Assembly (NCBI RefSeq): GCF_018409545.1
Contig: NZ_AP024563.1
Coordinates: 1,380,755-1,444,754, forward strand
Direction of reading: 5' to 3'
DNA: 64,000 nucleotides
Source of the DNA: Allochromatium tepidum
GTDB lineage: Bacteria; Pseudomonadota; Gammaproteobacteria; Chromatiales; Chromatiaceae
Positions within the stretch are counted from its first letter, which is position 1, and every line of letters starts with the position of its first letter. The notes below the pieces were generated by a model. That model ran no database searches and was not told the origin of the DNA. It saw nothing but the letters and a program-made list of their open reading frames with translations. Shown in pieces: positions 60,528-64,000 of this stretch. The position numbers and the translations under genes are program-made.

Positions 60528-61292
60528 TCAGAGCTCATCGAATCCCAGAGTCTGCCCGCGCTCGAAGCGTCGCCAGTGCCGGCCGTCCCAGGCCTCGATC
60601 GGGCGGAAGCGCTCCTTGTAGACCATCTTGCGCGAGGCGCCGATCCAGTAGCCGAGATAGAGATAGGGTCTCCCGAGACGTCGGGCGGTCCGGATCTGGA
60701 CCAGCACGCCGAAGGTGCCGAGCGCACGCGCGTCCAGCTCGGGATCGAAGAAGGTATAGACCGCCGACAACCCCTGTTCCAGCACGTCGGTGACGGCCAC
60801 CCCGACCAGCCGCCCGTCGAGCCGGAACTCGATGAAGCGCGTCGTCCCGCCCCAGGATTCGACCAGAAAGCGCCGATAGCTGTCCTCGGTCGCGTCGTCA
60901 GCCATGGCGCCGTCGGCGTGACGCGCGGTCAGATAACGCCGGTAGAGCTCGAACTGTTCCTCGCGAAACACCGCCGGGCCGTCGCTCAGGGTGATGTCCG
61001 GCGCATTGAGCCGCCAGTTGCGCCGCTGCGAGCGATTCGGCGCGAACGCATCGACCGGCAGACGCACCGGGACGCAGGCCGAACAGCCGCGACAGGCCGG
61101 ACGATAGACATGAGCGCCGCTGCGCCGAAAGCCCTGATCGATGAGCATCTGATAGGTCGCTCCATCGATGCGTGCGCCCGGATCGACGAACAGCGTCCGC
61201 GCCCGGACGCCGTCGAGATAGGAGCAGTCATGCTCGCCGGTCAGATAGAGCGGCAGCGTGCCTCCGCGTCCGATGCCCAGCCCGTGCATCAT
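60528..61292 (-). CDS. bpt: Aspartate/glutamate leucyltransferase (Bpt/ATE family)
   Basis: 254 residues from the ATG at 61292, within the ATGATG overlapping the aat stop. [38 protein letters not shown] with the conserved Cys pair, and [20 protein letters not shown] are the family motifs. Bacterial Bpt attaches Leu to proteins with N-terminal Asp/Glu for ClpAP degradation; annotated elsewhere as arginyltransferase. Translation is coupled to aat. Confidence 0.9.
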   Translation of the reverse strand: MMHGLGIGRGGTLPLYLTGEHDCSYLDGVRARTLFVDPGARIDGATYQMLIDQGFRRSGAHVYRPACRGCSACVPVRLPVDAFAPNRSQRRNWRLNAPDITLSDGPAVFREEQFELYRRYLTARHADGAMADDATEDSYRRFLVESWGGTTRFIEFRLDGRLVGVAVTDVLEQGLSAVYTFFDPELDARALGTFGVLVQIRTARRLGRPYLYLGYWIGASRKMVYKERFRPIEAWDGRHWRRFERGQTLGFDEL

Positions 61293-62032
61293 GATCCGTC
61301 CCCGCCGGCCGGCGCGACCCGGATTGCGCACGCCGGACGCTCCGTGCCGTCGTCCCAGCTCCGATCGTATCCGGGACGCGCGCCATGCCGGTCCAGGAGC
61401 GTCAGAAACTCGGCGCGCGGCACCTCGAACGCCCCCAGGCTCAACAGATGTCCGGTCGTCATCTGGCAGTCGATCACCCCGAACTCCCAGTCCCGAAGCT
61501 GCTCGCAGAGACGCGCCAGGGCCACCTTGGAGGCATCACTCACCCGGCTGAACATGGACTCGCCGAAGAAGGCGCGCCCGATGGCCACGCCATAGAGTCC
61601 GCCGACCAGTTCGCCCGCGCGCCAGACCTCGACCGAATGGGCCAGGCCCAGTTCATGGAGCCGCCGATAGGCCGTGATCATCTCCGGAACCAGCCAGGTG
61701 CCGCCCTCGGCGTCGCGCGGCTCGGAGCATCCCCGGATGACCCCGGCGAAGTCACGATCCAGCGTGGTGACGAGATCGCCGCGCCGCAACCGCTTGCGCA
61801 GACTGCGCGAGCCGTGGAACCGCTCCGGGATCAGGATGGCGCGCGGATCGGGCGACCACCAGAGGATGGGGTCGCCCGCGCTGAACCAGGGAAAGATGCC
61901 GCGCCGATAGGCCTGGATCAGCCGCTCGGGACTCAGATCCCCGCCGACCGCCAGCAGTCCATTGGGCTCCCGCAGCGCCTGACCCGGATCGGGAAAGGCC
62001 GTGCGATCGCGCGGATCGAGTAGGGCGATCAT
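61289..62032 (-). CDS. aat: Leucyl/phenylalanyl-tRNA--protein transferase
   Basis: 247 residues. [40 protein letters not shown] and [20 protein letters not shown] are diagnostic. It attaches Leu or Phe to N-terminal Arg/Lys, feeding the N-end rule pathway. It overlaps bpt by up to four bases and starts nine bases after trxB, so trxB-aat-bpt is one operon. Confidence 0.95.
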   Translation of the reverse strand: MIALLDPRDRTAFPDPGQALREPNGLLAVGGDLSPERLIQAYRRGIFPWFSAGDPILWWSPDPRAILIPERFHGSRSLRKRLRRGDLVTTLDRDFAGVIRGCSEPRDAEGGTWLVPEMITAYRRLHELGLAHSVEVWRAGELVGGLYGVAIGRAFFGESMFSRVSDASKVALARLCEQLRDWEFGVIDCQMTTGHLLSLGAFEVPRAEFLTLLDRHGARPGYDRSWDDGTERPACAIRVAPAGGDGS

Positions 62033-62041
62033 GTCGGTGCG

Positions 62042-63309
<1,268 letters not shown>

Positions 63310-63789
63310 ATGAAGATTCGAGCAACCCGCGCGCACGTCTCCCGGCTGACATTCGTCCTCGTCTCGCTGCTCGTCTTGACGCTGCTGGCAGGCTGCGCGA
63401 GCCGTGGGCGCGACGACGGACGTCGCGCCGATCTGGTCGGCAAGGGGCTGGCCCAGATCGGGACGCCCTATACCTACGGCGGATCCACGCCGAGCGAGGG
63501 TTTCGATTGCAGTGGCCTGACCTACTATACGCATCATCAGGCCGGGCTCGCGATCCCGCGCACCGCCGCCGCCCAGTACCGGGCCGCGCGGCCCGTGGCC
63601 CGGAGTCGACTGCGGGCGGGCGACATGGTGTTCTTCAAGACCGGACCCAACGCCTATCATGTCGGCCTGATGATCGACGACAAGCGCTTCGTCCATGCCT
63701 CGGCCTCGCGCAGCCGGGTGCGGATCGACCACCTCGATACCCCGTACTGGAACAGGCACTACATCGGCGCGGGAACCTATCTGCGTTGA
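63310..63789 (+). CDS. NlpC/P60 family lipoprotein, putative peptidoglycan endopeptidase
   Basis: 159 residues. Lipoprotein signal with lipobox LLAGC (Cys29). The catalytic triad of the family is visible: Cys67 in GFDCSGL, His117 in NAYHVGLMI and His129 in RFVHASAS. It probably cuts stem peptides of murein in the periplasm, like E. coli Spr/NlpC. Transcribed alone from a near-consensus promoter. Confidence 0.93.
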   Translation: MKIRATRAHVSRLTFVLVSLLVLTLLAGCASRGRDDGRRADLVGKGLAQIGTPYTYGGSTPSEGFDCSGLTYYTHHQAGLAIPRTAAAQYRAARPVARSRLRAGDMVFFKTGPNAYHVGLMIDDKRFVHASASRSRVRIDHLDTPYWNRHYIGAGTYLR

Positions 63790-64000
63790 CGGCGTCGAAT
63801 GGCGCGTCCACGAAGCCGAGGAACCGCCCGCTCATTGATAAACATCAGGGCGGATCCTGTGTCGGGCGCGGACAATCGCCTCGCTCAAGGACACCGAACC
63901 GCGCCACAGCCTGTACGACCCTGTCGTGGATACGGCTTGAAACAGGCTCGCCTTTTCGCGCGGCCTGTAGGAAAATGCCGAACGGCTTCCGGTAATGGAC
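63790..64000. other. Window end, nothing identified
   Basis: About 210 bases without a recognisable gene, RNA or repeat on either strand. Confidence 0.5.

Overview
The window is GC-rich DNA from a gammaproteobacterium. The gene set and order (tRNA-tuf-secE-nusG-rplKAJL-rpoBC followed directly by str, S10, spc and alpha; glnK-amtB with a TorF-type porin; PilU-type ATPases; a BLUF photoreceptor) fit a purple sulfur bacterium of the Chromatiaceae (Allochromatium/Thiocystis type). That taxonomic guess comes from gene content and style only; there is no rRNA gene here to confirm it.

Layout. 1-2 kb: the 3' end of comF, a 908-bp IS5-family element inserted exactly at its stop codon, a fragment of an alpha-E (DUF403) gene and a decayed IS982-family transposase. 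2-8.6 kb: a MoxR AAA+ ATPase, a 650-bp gap with DnaA-box-like sequences, typA/bipA, a FadL-type outer-membrane transporter and UDP-glucose dehydrogenase. 8.7-41.6 kb: one almost unbroken block of translation and transcription genes: tRNA-Tyr, -Gly, -Thr, tuf, tRNA-Trp, secE-nusG, rplKAJL, rpoBC, rpsLG-fusA-tuf, then the S10, spc and alpha ribosomal protein operons through rplQ. Apart from the promoters and terminators listed, spacing is a few bases or overlapping. The two tuf genes encode identical proteins and are almost identical in DNA.

41.6-49 kb: a SAM hydroxide adenosyltransferase homologue, the SrmB helicase, tRNA-Cys followed by a small patchy region (PemK/MazF-type toxin pair, an unassigned stretch, a truncated sensor gene), a DUF971 protein, a PQQ-type sugar dehydrogenase, a TumE-like toxin pair and argG. 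49-54.8 kb: an LpxH-type hydrolase, a BLUF photoreceptor next to a degenerate HD-GYP protein, and the nitrogen module porin-glnK-amtB with a sigma-54-type promoter and an NtrC-like site upstream. 54.8-64 kb: ubiK, comM, two tandem PilU-type retraction ATPases, a Uma2 protein, fused remnants of a Wadjet JetD gene and an AAA-ATPase/nuclease gene, the N-end rule transferases aat and bpt, trxB and an NlpC/P60 lipoprotein.

Most of the window is conserved housekeeping. No complete new system is evident. The parts most worth following up are the BLUF/degenerate HD-GYP pair, the promoter-terminator arrangement ahead of rpsL, the JetD fusion remnant, the two toxin-antitoxin pairs and the DnaA-box cluster upstream of typA.
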